The notes: generated by a model from the sequence alone, not told the origin. 64,000 nt of DNA from an uncultured Oscillospiraceae bacterium (GCA_934512135.1 CAKSWT010000004.1:124001-188000); one strand, 5' to 3'. Positions 1 through 8,291 are shown, numbered from the stretch's first letter. Made by a program: numbers and translations.

Positions 1-1
1 C

Positions 2-808
2 CAGATCATGGACCTGGAGCAGGAGGTCGGTATGCCGCTGCTGAAGCGTAGTACCCGCCAGGTAGAACTCACCAGCGCCGGTCGCGCTCTGCAAAAAAGC
101 GCCAAGGAGCTGATTTCCCGGTGGGAGAAGATGCTGCCGGAGATCCGCAGTCAGGCCGCCGAGGACGCCCAGGCGCTCTCCCTTACCATCGGAACCGATG
201 CCCGTGCTTTGGAGCATCCCCAGCGCCGAGCCTGGTTCCTCACCATGCTCTACCGCCTGCGCCGGACCTACCCCGGCGTTCGCATTCTGCTGCGGCGGTG
301 CGACTATCAGGAGCTGATTCGTGGCCTGTCCGACAAAACACTGGACTGCGCGTTGGTCCTGGATCGGGAGTTGGAGCCCAAAAGCGACATCTGCCAGGAG
401 GTCTATGACACCGAGGAAATGGTACTGGTGTTCCGCAGTGAGAATCCCCACCAGGACGGCGATTACCCGGACGTCATCACCAACCGGGGCCTGATTTTGG
501 TGGACAAAGAGCCCCAGGGGCTTTATCACATCATTCACATTCTGGGCGATCTTCGTCTGGAGCCGCAGATTCGCTTCTGCGAAAGTCTGGACGACATGAC
601 CATGACGGTCCAAACGGGAGAAAGCGCCGCCATTTTGCCGGAGTCCGTGGTGGCCAAGCTCAACGACCCCAACCTTCAGGTGCTCCGTCTCCCCTCTCCC
701 CGGGCCAAGCTGTCTCTCTGCCTGCTGTGGGCAAAAAGTCAGACCAATCCCCTGCTGCCGGAGCTTCGGGACAGGCTTTCCCGGTGGCCCAAAGTCAGTC
801 ACGCCTAG
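2..808 (+). CDS. LysR-family transcriptional regulator, 5'-truncated by the window
   Basis: The reading frame is open to the left edge, and the first visible residues (QIMDLEQEVGMPLLKR, then LTSAG) are the recognition helix and wing of a LysR-type winged-helix domain, so about 30-35 N-terminal residues are missing. The remaining about 268 residues continue through the linker helix into a periplasmic-binding-protein-like effector domain typical of LysR proteins. It would bind a T-N11-A type site as a tetramer and respond to a small co-inducer; the ligand cannot be read from sequence. LysR regulators usually control a divergent neighbour, which would lie left of the window. The CoA-transferase 133 bases downstream on the same strand is a weaker candidate target. 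The internal ATG at position 8 lies inside the recognition helix and is not a real start. Confidence 0.9.
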   Translation, partial: QIMDLEQEVGMPLLKRSTRQVELTSAGRALQKSAKELISRWEKMLPEIRSQAAEDAQALSLTIGTDARALEHPQRRAWFLTMLYRLRRTYPGVRILLRRCDYQELIRGLSDKTLDCALVLDRELEPKSDICQEVYDTEEMVLVFRSENPHQDGDYPDVITNRGLILVDKEPQGLYHIIHILGDLRLEPQIRFCESLDDMTMTVQTGESAAILPESVVAKLNDPNLQVLRLPSPRAKLSLCLLWAKSQTNPLLPELRDRLSRWPKVSHA

Positions 809-880
809 ATTCCTCTGCCAATCCAGACAGATTGATGCATCGTGGGAATCAGTTTTAGAAAATATAGAGAAAACCGAGAT

Positions 881-909
881 TTCACTTTTCCTTTTGGGTA
901 TCGTATGAT
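881..909 (+). promoter_or_regulatory. Probable sigma-A promoter of the CoA-transferase gene
   Basis: A TTCACT element (881-886) and a TATGAT element (904-909) are separated by 17 bases and lie about 32 bases before the start codon. The -10 is good, the -35 is weak. Confidence 0.45.
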
Positions 910-941
910 GGAGACAAGAACACAAAAGGAGAGTTGCCCCC

Positions 942-2252
942 ATGAAGCAGGGTTTTCTAACACAATATCAGGAAAAGAAGCACACCATGCAGGAGGTTCT
1001 GGCCTCCATTCGCTCCGGAGATGTGATCTTCACCACCAATAATTATTCTGAGCCCGGGGAGATTCTCTCCCATCTCCATGAAATTGCCCCCCATGTGGAA
1101 AACGTGAAGGTCTGGAAGGGCCGCAGCGGTCTGTACCCCTTTATGGTGGACCCCAGTATGAAGGGCCACATCGAGATGTACAACTTTTTCTTTGGCCCCA
1201 CCTTCTATCAAAACTCCCTGCCCATGGGCCTGGTGGAGTATGTCCCCTCCGACCTTCAGAGCTACTACACCGTGGCAGTGTCCGGCCACCCCTCCAACGT
1301 GGCCATTGCCGCCGTGACCCCCATGGATGAGCATGGCTTTTTCCACGTCCCCATGAACCACGCCGCCGACGGCCTTGGGATGCTGGCCGCCATGGAGCAG
1401 CACCAGCGGATTATCCTGGAGGTGAACCCCAACCTGAAGCACATGCACGGTTCTGTGGCCATTCCCATTGGAGATGTGGACATGCTGGTGGAGGTAGACC
1501 GTCCTCAATATGTGATTCCCAACATGGCATCCACGGAAACCGAGAAAAAAATCGGCGAAGCGGTGGCCTCCCTGGTCCATGATGGGGACACCATTCAGTT
1601 GGGCATCGGCGGCATCCCCAACGCTGTAGGCTCCTTCCTGACGGATAAGCACGATTTGGGCATCCACTCGGAGATGTTCACCTCCTGCATGATGGATCTC
1701 ATCAACGCAGGCGTGATCACCGGGAAGAAGAAAACCTACGACAAGGGACTTCACATCTGCGCCTTTGCCGAGGGCGTCCCGGAGCTCTATGACTTCCTCT
1801 CCTCCCGGGAGGACTGCATCCTCCGCACCGGCCGGGATGTGGTAGACCCCTTCCAGATTGCCAAGCAGGACAACATGGTGTCCATCAACACCCTGGTGGA
1901 GATGGATCTCACCGGCCAGATCTGCGCAGAATCCATCGGGCCCAAGCAGATCTCCGGCTCCGGCGGCGCCTTTTGCTTTGCCTACGGCACCTACCGCAGC
2001 AAGGGCGGCCGCAGCATCCTAGCCTTCCCCGCCCGCAGCGGCAAGGGACACAGCAAAATCAAGGCCACGCTGACCCCCGGCGCAGTGGTCACCACTCCAC
2101 GGAATTATGTAGACTACATTGTCACGGAATTCGGCATTGCCCAGCTTAAAGGCAAAACCATCCGTGAGCGGGCCGATGCTCTCATCGCCATTGCCCATCC
2201 CGATGACCGGGCGGAGCTCCGGCGGCAGGCAAAGCATTTGCTGTATCTGTAA
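942..2252 (+). CDS. Acetyl-CoA hydrolase/CoA-transferase family protein (4-hydroxybutyrate or butyryl CoA-transferase type)
   Basis: A 436-residue protein of the Cat2/4-hydroxybutyrate CoA-transferase family, which moves CoA between an acyl-CoA and acetate through a glutamyl-CoA thioester. The length is typical. The glycine loop GIGGIPNAVG lies near residue 221, and the HSEM motif places the probable catalytic glutamate at residue 244, close to Glu238 of the Clostridium aminobutyricum enzyme. The C-terminal signature SGSGGAFCFAYGTYRSKGG departs from the usual GGQxDFxxGAxxSxGG pattern: Q is replaced by A and D by C, so substrate choice may be altered. The start is supported by AAGGAG upstream of ATG. 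It probably serves butyrate or related acid production in the cytoplasm. Exact substrates (butyryl, 4-hydroxybutyryl, propionyl) are not resolvable here. Confidence 0.88.
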   Translation: MKQGFLTQYQEKKHTMQEVLASIRSGDVIFTTNNYSEPGEILSHLHEIAPHVENVKVWKGRSGLYPFMVDPSMKGHIEMYNFFFGPTFYQNSLPMGLVEYVPSDLQSYYTVAVSGHPSNVAIAAVTPMDEHGFFHVPMNHAADGLGMLAAMEQHQRIILEVNPNLKHMHGSVAIPIGDVDMLVEVDRPQYVIPNMASTETEKKIGEAVASLVHDGDTIQLGIGGIPNAVGSFLTDKHDLGIHSEMFTSCMMDLINAGVITGKKKTYDKGLHICAFAEGVPELYDFLSSREDCILRTGRDVVDPFQIAKQDNMVSINTLVEMDLTGQICAESIGPKQISGSGGAFCFAYGTYRSKGGRSILAFPARSGKGHSKIKATLTPGAVVTTPRNYVDYIVTEFGIAQLKGKTIRERADALIAIAHPDDRAELRRQAKHLLYL

Positions 2253-2311
2253 GGTCCCGGCTTTCTGCCCACAACACCAGGGCGTTTAGATTTCCTAATT
2301 CTGTTTTATTG

Positions 2312-2318
2312 CATAATA
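2312..2318 (+). promoter_or_regulatory. Possible forespore (sigma-G) -10 element of the SASP gene
   Basis: CATAATA fits the sigma-G -10 pattern (CATWMTA) and lies 80 bases before the spore-protein start. The matching -35 (GATTT, 18 bases upstream) is poor, so this rests on the -10 and on the known sigma-G control of this family. Confidence 0.35.
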
Positions 2319-2397
2319 TTACAAATCATATCTCCCGTAATTCCGGCCACACTATGGATGGTCGAAAGGCCAGAGAAAACAAAGGAGATGTAACACC

Positions 2398-2592
2398 ATG
2401 AAGTCTAACAACAATGCAGTTGTGCCTGAGGCACGGGAAGCTCTGGACAAATTCAAGATGGAGGCCGCCTCCGAGGTTGGCGTCAACCTGAAGGAGGGCT
2501 ACAACGGTGACCTCACCTCCCGTGAGGCCGGCAGCGTCGGCGGTCAGATGGTCAAGAAGATGATCGAGGCCTACGAGCGCGGCATGAAGTAA
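2398..2592 (+). CDS. Alpha/beta-type small acid-soluble spore protein
   Basis: A 64-residue protein with the two conserved blocks of alpha/beta SASPs: an N-terminal helix around ALDKFKMEAASEVGVNL, which contains the region cut by the GPR germination protease, and the C-terminal TSREAGSVGGQMVKKMIEAY helix. In the family these proteins saturate forespore DNA, force it towards an A-like form and protect it from UV and peroxide, then serve as an amino-acid store at germination. The start has a clear AAAGGAG site. It is monocistronic and closed by a strong terminator. Its presence is the best direct evidence that the organism sporulates. Confidence 0.95.
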   Translation: MKSNNNAVVPEAREALDKFKMEAASEVGVNLKEGYNGDLTSREAGSVGGQMVKKMIEAYERGMK

Positions 2593-2605
2593 ACCACCCC
2601 CTGAC

Positions 2606-2647
2606 AGACCGGCGAAAAACAGGCAAACGCCTATTTTTCGCCGGTCT
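2606..2647 (+). terminator. Intrinsic terminator after the SASP gene
   Basis: A perfect 14-bp inverted repeat (2606-2619 with 2634-2647) in which the stem carries A5/T5 at the loop side, immediately after the spore-protein stop codon. Confidence 0.75.
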
Positions 2648-2665
2648 CCTCTCCCCTTTGGATTT

Positions 2666-2719
2666 TTTACGCAGTTTTTACATACAGGGACTTTTGTTTT
2701 TACGCAGTGCTGTTATACT
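2666..2719 (+). promoter_or_regulatory. PhoP-box-like phased repeats and promoter of the phosphate two-component system
   Basis: TTTACG at 2666, TTTACA at 2677 and TTTACG at 2699 lie in exact 11-bp phase (one repeat in the series is missing), followed by a TATACT -10 at 2714-2719. Direct TT(A/C/T)ACA repeats about one helical turn apart are the binding pattern of the Bacillus PhoP response regulator. The same motif recurs before the Na/Pi cotransporter at 4742, so autoregulation of the operon by its own regulator is likely. Confidence 0.6.
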
Positions 2720-2739
2720 AGACTCATGAGGTGAACATC

Positions 2740-3420
2740 ATGAGGATTTATATTGTAGAGGATGACGCGGAGATTCGGGAGCTGGAGCAATATGCCCTGG
2801 AAAGCAGCGGCTTTCAGGCCGAAGGCTTTGAGCGTGCAGCCCCCTTTTACGCCGCAATTTCAAAAGCCCTTCCCGATTTGGTGCTGCTGGACATTATGCT
2901 CCCCGGGGAGGACGGGCTGACCATTCTTCGGCGGCTCCGCACCCAGGCGGAGACCCGGGATGTTCCGGTGATTCTGGTCACTGCGAAAAGCTCCGAGCTG
3001 GACACCGTCCGGGGCCTGGATTTGGGGGCCGATGACTATCTGGCAAAGCCCTTTGGCATTATGGAGCTGATCAGTCGGGTCAAAGCACGGCTGCGGAGCG
3101 CTCCCTCCGCCCGTTTCCCGGTGCAGTATCAATACGGCGGCATCCTTTTATCCGAGGAAAAACACCAGGTCACTGTGGACGGCGTGCCGGTGGAGCTTAC
3201 ATACAAGGAGTTCGAGCTGCTGAAGCTCCTGCTCTCCGCACCGGGCACGGCCTTCACCCGGGACGTCATTATGGAGCGCATCTGGGGATATAACTATGAG
3301 CTGTCCAGCCGCACCCTGGATATGCATGTCAAGACCCTTCGGCAGAAGCTGGGGCCCAAGGGCGCCATGGTGCAAACCATCCGTAACGTAGGCTTCAAGT
3401 TGGAACGTCAGGAGGTGTAA
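2740..3420 (+). CDS. phoP: PhoP/PhoB-type OmpR-family response regulator
   Basis: A 226-residue response regulator: receiver domain (residues 1-115) with acidic pocket VEDD, phospho-acceptor Asp51 in LLDIMLPG and conserved Lys103 in DYLAKPF, followed by an OmpR/PhoB winged-helix DNA-binding domain (about 130-225). Start at ATG 2740 is chosen because GAGGTG lies 6 bases upstream; a GTG three codons earlier is part of that ribosome site. Only 3 bases separate it from the sensor kinase. The phosphate assignment rests on context: the PhoR-like kinase, a Na/Pi cotransporter with a PhoU domain just downstream, and phased TTTAC repeats in both promoters. Sequence alone would only support an OmpR-family regulator. 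Confidence 0.85.
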   Translation: MRIYIVEDDAEIRELEQYALESSGFQAEGFERAAPFYAAISKALPDLVLLDIMLPGEDGLTILRRLRTQAETRDVPVILVTAKSSELDTVRGLDLGADDYLAKPFGIMELISRVKARLRSAPSARFPVQYQYGGILLSEEKHQVTVDGVPVELTYKEFELLKLLLSAPGTAFTRDVIMERIWGYNYELSSRTLDMHVKTLRQKLGPKGAMVQTIRNVGFKLERQEV

Positions 3421-3423
3421 TCT

Positions 3424-4734
3424 ATGGAAGAAAAAATCACCCTGAACCTATTTTATATGGGACTGATTTCGGCGATTTTGGCGGTCATTTGCTCTGGTTT
3501 GGCTTTTTATGGGTCCTATCAGGAGCAGGTCCAGGCGGATCTTAGCCACCAGGGCCAGCTGATTGCCGAGGCCTACCAGTCCACAGACGATCCCTCTTCC
3601 CTCTCCCGCTTCTCCCAGCAGGGCCTTCGAATCACCTTGATCCAAGCGGACGGCACCGTGCTGTACGAGAGTGCCGCCGACGTAGGGGCCATGGAGAATC
3701 ATCTGAGCCGCCCCGAGGTGCAGTCCGCCCTGTCCAGTGGCTCCGGCAGCGCCAAGCGCACCTCTGAAACCCTGGGCTCCGAGGACTACTACTACGCCAT
3801 GCGGCTGCCCAACGGCAATGTGCTCCGGGTCAGTCAGGCCGTCAGCAACATCTATCAGATTTACGGAGACGCCGTACCCTACCTGGTTCTGGCCATCTGC
3901 ATTTTGATGATTCTGGCTGTGGTATTTGCCGTGCTGCTGACCCGTCGGCTGTTGGTCCCCATTAAGCGGCTTCCCGAGGAGCTGGATGACCCGACCCTGG
4001 CCGATGATCGCACCCGGGTCTATCCGGAGCTTCGCCCCTTTGTCCTGGAGATTCAGAAGCAGCGGCGGGAACGAGATTCCATGCGCCAGGAGTTCACCGC
4101 CAACGTGTCCCACGAGCTAAAGACGCCCCTTACCACCATTTCCGGCTATGCGGAAATGATTGAAAGCGGCATGGCCCGGGAGGAGGATGTCAAGCGCTTC
4201 GCCGCCACCATCCACCGGGAATCCGGCCGGCTGCTGACCCTAATCAGCGACATCATCCGTCTGTCCCAGCTGGACGAAAACGACGCCCCTGCGCCCATGG
4301 TCTCAGTGGATCTTCGCAATCTCGCCACGGAATGCATGGACTCTCTGGTCCCCGCCGCCAAGAAAAACGGGATTTCCTTCTCCATTGAGGGGACGGAATG
4401 CACCGTCCACGGAGACAAGGGGGAGCTTTGGGAGCTGGTTTACAATCTCATTGACAACGCCATTCGCTACAACCGGCCCAATGGCTCCATCCGCATTCTC
4501 CTCACGCAGCACAGCATTTGTGTCTCCGACACCGGCATCGGCATCCCGCCGGAGCATCAGGACCGCATCTTTGAGCGCTTTTACCGGGTGGACAAAAGCC
4601 ACAGCCGGTCCACCGGCGGCACCGGCCTGGGTCTCTCCATTGTCAAGCATGTGGCGGAGCATCACGGCGCCAAGATTCATCTGGAAAGCACCGTAGGCGT
4701 GGGCACCTCCATCACGGTGACCTTCCCCGACTAA
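3424..4734 (+). CDS. phoR: PhoR-like sensor histidine kinase
   Basis: A 436-residue membrane kinase. Two transmembrane segments (about residues 8-28 and 155-178) enclose an extracytoplasmic sensor region of roughly 125 residues. A short linker leads into the HisKA domain, where NVSHELKTPL gives the phospho-accepting His230, and then the ATPase domain with N box NLIDNAIRYN, G1 box DTGIGIPP, F box FERFYRVD and G2 box GGTGLGLS. It would autophosphorylate and transfer phosphate to the regulator encoded 3 bases upstream. The HAMP region is very short or absent. Assignment to phosphate sensing is inferred from the neighbouring Na/Pi cotransporter, which is separated by a second promoter region with PhoP-like repeats. 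Confidence 0.85.
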   Translation: MEEKITLNLFYMGLISAILAVICSGLAFYGSYQEQVQADLSHQGQLIAEAYQSTDDPSSLSRFSQQGLRITLIQADGTVLYESAADVGAMENHLSRPEVQSALSSGSGSAKRTSETLGSEDYYYAMRLPNGNVLRVSQAVSNIYQIYGDAVPYLVLAICILMILAVVFAVLLTRRLLVPIKRLPEELDDPTLADDRTRVYPELRPFVLEIQKQRRERDSMRQEFTANVSHELKTPLTTISGYAEMIESGMAREEDVKRFAATIHRESGRLLTLISDIIRLSQLDENDAPAPMVSVDLRNLATECMDSLVPAAKKNGISFSIEGTECTVHGDKGELWELVYNLIDNAIRYNRPNGSIRILLTQHSICVSDTGIGIPPEHQDRIFERFYRVDKSHSRSTGGTGLGLSIVKHVAEHHGAKIHLESTVGVGTSITVTFPD

Positions 4735-4741
4735 AGGGAAT

Positions 4742-4801
4742 TTTACATAGGTTTTACACAAATTCATATGCAGCCTTTACAATCCTTTGATAGACTTTAC
4801 T
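4742..4801 (+). promoter_or_regulatory. PhoP-box-like repeat array upstream of the Na/Pi cotransporter
   Basis: TTTACA occurs at 4742, 4753 (11 bases apart) and 4776 (two turns on), with related TTGATA at 4787 and TTTACT at 4796. This repeats the spacing seen upstream of the response regulator at 2666 and ends about 37 bases before the transporter start. It is a strong candidate site for activation by the PhoP-like regulator under phosphate starvation. Confidence 0.65.
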
Positions 4802-4837
4802 CTGCAAGCAATTGCACACGATTAGGAGGCGCTGCAT

Positions 4838-6598
4838 ATGGATTTGTTTTCTGTCTTTACGCTCTGCGGAGGTCTGGCTTTTTTTCTGTTTGGCATGCAC
4901 ATTATGTCTTCCAGCCTGGAGAAGATCGCCGGCGGCCGGCTGGAGCTGACCCTGAAAAAGCTCACGTCCAACCCCTTTAAAAGTCTGCTGCTGGGTGCCG
5001 GCATCACCATTGCCATTCAATCCTCCTCGGCACTGACTGTGATGCTGGTAGGCCTGGTGAATTCCGGCATTATGGCGCTGCCCCAAACGGTGGGCATCAT
5101 CATGGGCTCCAACATCGGCACCACCCTCACCGCCTGGATCCTCAGCATGACCGGCATTGAGACGGACAGCATTTTCCTGGCACTGCTGAAGCCGGAAAAC
5201 TTCTCTCCCCTTCTGGCCCTGATCGGCGTCATTATGCTGATGGCCTGCAAAAGCGACAAGCGGAGGGACATCGGCTCCATTCTCTGCGGATTTTCGGTGC
5301 TGATGTTCGGCATGAACCTGATGAGTGACGCCGTATCTCCCCTGGCAGAAATGCCGGAATTTGAATCCATGCTCACCCGGTTTAACAATCCTCTGGTGGG
5401 CGTGCTGGTAGGCGCCGTATTCACCGGCATCATTCAGTCCTCCGCCGCCTCGGTGGGCATTCTACAGGCCCTGTCTCTCACCGGCTCTGTCACCTACGGC
5501 ATGGCGATCCCCATTATTATGGGACAGAACATCGGCACCTGCGTCACCGCTCTGCTCTCCTCCATCGGCACCAACAAAAGTGCCCGGCGTGTGGCCGCCA
5601 TCCATGTGAGCTTCAACTTCATCGGTACCGTGGTGTGTCTCGTCCTGTTCTATGGACTCAACACCTTCCTTCATTTTTCCATTGTCCCCCAGCCCATCAC
5701 TCCGGTGGCCATTGCCGGCGTCCACTCTATTTTCAATCTGGTCACCACGCTGATGCTGCTCCCCTTCTCCAACCAGCTGGTAAAACTGGCAAACATTCTG
5801 GTCCCGGAGAAGGCAGGCTCCAAGGAGGAGACCGTATTCCTGGACGAGCGGATCATGAACGCCCCCATGCTGGCGGTGGAGCAGTGCCGGGAAAAGGCCA
5901 TCTCCATGGCCATGCTGGCCCAAAGCGCCATGCAGGATGCCATGGGGCTGATCACCAACTACACCCAGGCCGGTTATGATGCCATCGAGCAGAAGGAGCA
6001 GGCCCTGGACAAGCTGGATGACGAGCTGGCCACCGCCCTGGTCAAGCTCTCCGCCCGAGAGCTGCGGGTAGAGGACAGCCACCAGGTGTTTGAGCTGCTC
6101 CACGCCATCGGCGATTTTGAGCGCATCGGCGACCATGCCACCAATTTGGCAGAAAGCGCCATGAGCATCCATGAAAATGGCTACACCTTCTCGGATGCCG
6201 CAAAGGCCGAGCTGTCCACGCTGTTTGCCGCCCTCAGCGAGATCCTCGCCATCACCCTAGAAGCCTTTTCCAAGGATGATCCCGCCATTGCGGGCCGGGT
6301 GGAGCCCCTGGAAGAGGTCATTGACGACCTCACGGTGGACATCCGCAACCGGCACATTGTCCGGCTCCAGAAGGGCGAATGCGCCATTGGCATCGGCCTG
6401 ATTCTCACGGACATTCTCACCAACTGCGAGCGCGTCTCCGATCACTGCTCCAATGTGGGCGTGTGCATCATCCAGATTCGGGACAGCAGCTTTGAGGTCC
6501 ACGATTATCTCACCGAGCTCAAAGCGGACAAGGCCCCCACATTTGTTCGGGAATTTTCCCAGTTTCAGCAGAAGTACCGTCTGGGCGCCCCCTCCTGA
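4838..6598 (+). CDS. Na/Pi cotransporter family protein with C-terminal PhoU domain
   Basis: A 586-residue NptA/YjbB-type protein. The N-terminal half (about 1-310) contains the duplicated Na/Pi-cotransporter repeat, each with its QSS signature (IQSSSALTVMLVGLVNSG near residue 55 and IIQSSAASVGILQALSLTG near 200), and about eight to nine hydrophobic segments. The C-terminal third (about 335-560) is a PhoU-like helical domain with ERIGDHATN and ERVSDHCSN repeats, the metal-binding motifs of PhoU. It moves phosphate across the membrane with sodium; direction is debated in the family, since some members export. A GGAGG site precedes ATG 4838. Position behind the PhoPR pair and its repeat-rich promoter argue for phosphate homeostasis. 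Confidence 0.9.
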   Translation: MDLFSVFTLCGGLAFFLFGMHIMSSSLEKIAGGRLELTLKKLTSNPFKSLLLGAGITIAIQSSSALTVMLVGLVNSGIMALPQTVGIIMGSNIGTTLTAWILSMTGIETDSIFLALLKPENFSPLLALIGVIMLMACKSDKRRDIGSILCGFSVLMFGMNLMSDAVSPLAEMPEFESMLTRFNNPLVGVLVGAVFTGIIQSSAASVGILQALSLTGSVTYGMAIPIIMGQNIGTCVTALLSSIGTNKSARRVAAIHVSFNFIGTVVCLVLFYGLNTFLHFSIVPQPITPVAIAGVHSIFNLVTTLMLLPFSNQLVKLANILVPEKAGSKEETVFLDERIMNAPMLAVEQCREKAISMAMLAQSAMQDAMGLITNYTQAGYDAIEQKEQALDKLDDELATALVKLSARELRVEDSHQVFELLHAIGDFERIGDHATNLAESAMSIHENGYTFSDAAKAELSTLFAALSEILAITLEAFSKDDPAIAGRVEPLEEVIDDLTVDIRNRHIVRLQKGECAIGIGLILTDILTNCERVSDHCSNVGVCIIQIRDSSFEVHDYLTELKADKAPTFVREFSQFQQKYRLGAPS

Positions 6599-6696
6599 GA
6601 CCGCCCCAAAGGTCGGGGGCTTAGGGGACGGGTTGCCGTCTGAACGTGATGTGATTTCGCCGCCTCGGCGGTGATGCGGCCTTTTTGACAACACAG

Positions 6697-6732
6697 AAGC
6701 CCTGCTGCAAAAACAATTTTGCAGCAGGGCTT
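6697..6732. terminator. Bidirectional terminator between the Na/Pi cotransporter and mgtE
   Basis: A perfect 16-bp inverted repeat (6697-6712 with 6717-6732, loop ACAA) lies between convergent genes, 4 bases from the mgtE stop. T-rich sequence follows on the plus strand. A second, GC-rich hairpin followed by T5 lies at about 6658-6685. Confidence 0.75.
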
Positions 6733-6735
6733 TTC

Positions 6736-8097
6736 TTACACACGGAGCAGCACGTGGGCGATGTTAAAATACAGCAGCATGGACACGGAATCCATAATGG
6801 TGGATATCACCGGAGAGGCCATAATGGCCGGGTCCACATGGATGAGCTTCGCCAGCATCGGCAGCAGACACCCAATGACCTTCGCAATAATGATAATCAG
6901 CAGCAGGGACAGGGACACCACCACGGTAATCACCGACTGGCCCGGATAGGTCATCAGCAGCCGGGCGGTGTTGACTGCGCACAGCGCCACACCGCAGAGC
7001 ATGGCCACCCGCAGCTCCTTCAGGGCCACCCGGAGCCAGTCCTTCAGCTGAATATCCCCCACGGACATACCGCGGATAATCAGCGTGCTGGCCTGGGATC
7101 CGGCGTTTCCGGCAGTGCCGGTGAGCATGGGCATACAGGTCACCAGTAGAGGGAAGGCCACAAAGGCCGCCTCGTAATGGCTGAGAATGGAGCCGGTAAA
7201 CATCGCCGAGATCATCAGAAACATCAGCCAGACGATCCGGTTCTTTGCCAGGGAAAACACGCTGGTCTTGAGATACGGATGGTCCGACGGCGCAATGGCG
7301 GCCATCTTCTCCATATCCTCCGTGGCTTCCTCCTCAATGACGTCCATCACATCGTCTGCGGTGATAATCCCCACCAGACGATTTTCCTGGTCCACCACTG
7401 GCATAACCATAAAGTCGTATTTCATCATGGTCTGGGCCGCCACCTCCTTGTCCTCCAGGGTGGAGGCGGTAATGACCTCGGTTTCCATGATATCTTCCAT
7501 CAGCGTGTCATCTGCGCTGAGCAGCAGCTCCTTGACGGTGACCACGCCCTCCAGAATCCGCTTGTGATTGGTAACATAGCAGGTATAGATCTGCTCGGAG
7601 TCCTCTCCCCGCTTTCGGATCCGGTCAATGGCCTGGAGCACGGTCATATCCTTATCCAGGTCCACATATTCTGCCGTCATAATGCTCCCGGCGGAGTCCT
7701 CAGGGTACTGCAAAAACTGATTGATCAGAGATCGCGTCTCCGGCTTTGCATTTTTCAGCACCCGCTTGACCACCATAGCCGGCATTTCCTCCAGCATGGC
7801 CACCGCGTCGTCCACAAACAAGTCCTCGATAATGGACCCCAATTCCCGGTCGGTAATGGCCGAGATAATGGTCTGCTGTGTCTCCGGCTCCAGCTCCGCG
7901 AAAATATCGCTGGCCTGATCCTTGGGCAGGGTGCGAAAGCAGGTAATCTGCTGCAGCGGCGTCAGCTGCTCCATAAAGGCCGCCACATCAATTTCATTGG
8001 TCTCGCTGATCAGCTCGTGGAGCTGCTGAAACCGTTTTGCCCGCAGGAGCTCCGAAAGTTCCTCGATTCGCTCCTGGGTATCGGTATAATTCGACAC
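6736..8097 (-). CDS. mgtE: MgtE-family magnesium transporter
   Basis: A 453-residue MgtE: N-terminal acidic helical domain (about 5-130), paired CBS domains (about 135-260), a connecting helix, then five transmembrane helices with the pore signature TGTAGNAGSQAS near residue 335. Family members are homodimeric Mg2+ channels gated by Mg2+ bound between the N and CBS domains. The start is GTG at 8097, preceded by AGGAGG with 8-base spacing. That ribosome site is the 3' arm of a 7-bp hairpin in the leader, so translation is probably regulated. Transcribed alone from a promoter near 8300 with an about 185-base leader; convergent with the Na/Pi cotransporter. Confidence 0.95.
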   Translation of the reverse strand: MSNYTDTQERIEELSELLRAKRFQQLHELISETNEIDVAAFMEQLTPLQQITCFRTLPKDQASDIFAELEPETQQTIISAITDRELGSIIEDLFVDDAVAMLEEMPAMVVKRVLKNAKPETRSLINQFLQYPEDSAGSIMTAEYVDLDKDMTVLQAIDRIRKRGEDSEQIYTCYVTNHKRILEGVVTVKELLLSADDTLMEDIMETEVITASTLEDKEVAAQTMMKYDFMVMPVVDQENRLVGIITADDVMDVIEEEATEDMEKMAAIAPSDHPYLKTSVFSLAKNRIVWLMFLMISAMFTGSILSHYEAAFVAFPLLVTCMPMLTGTAGNAGSQASTLIIRGMSVGDIQLKDWLRVALKELRVAMLCGVALCAVNTARLLMTYPGQSVITVVVSLSLLLIIIIAKVIGCLLPMLAKLIHVDPAIMASPVISTIMDSVSMLLYFNIAHVLLRV

Positions 8098-8285
8098 GAA
8101 AAAATCCTCCTATCATCGATCGGAATAGGAGAAGTGTCAGGTCCGGCGTCAGGCCGGTCCCATTGTGTCCGTGTTAGACAGGATGTCCAGAGCCGGGGCA
8201 CAAGGGAACCGCTGTGTCGTCCGACCTGGTACTTCGTCCGCTGATGTCCACTTGTTTTCCCCCCTTTTTTCATCCTGGTATATTT
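8098..8285 (-). promoter_or_regulatory. Structured mgtE leader with ribosome-site-masking hairpin
   Basis: The inferred transcript begins near 8285 and runs about 185 bases before the GTG start. Its last element is a 7-bp stem (8125-8131 with 8107-8113, 11-base loop) whose 3' arm contains the AGGAGG ribosome site. A GC-rich hairpin precedes it (about 8139-8160). This layout suits a translational riboswitch, yet I cannot find the conserved M-box (ykoK) segments such as GGUGAGGCUCCU. The leader may be an unrecognised Mg2+-responsive element. Confidence 0.5.
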
Positions 8286-8291
8286 TTGTTT

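Noticed and set aside
2..808. The truncated LysR regulator as controller of the SnoaL triplet
   Set aside because: About 10 kb and several unrelated transcription units separate them; LysR regulators normally sit next to their targets.
5462..6172. Long antisense open frames rich in Gly, His and Gln, here and opposite most genes
   Set aside because: They are mirror frames of GC-rich genes, with biased composition, no ribosome sites and no family resemblance.
8098..8285. M-box (ykoK) riboswitch before mgtE
   Set aside because: The conserved blocks of the M-box as I know them are not found; only a short resemblance (ACAAUGGGAC) exists. Kept as an unassigned leader.
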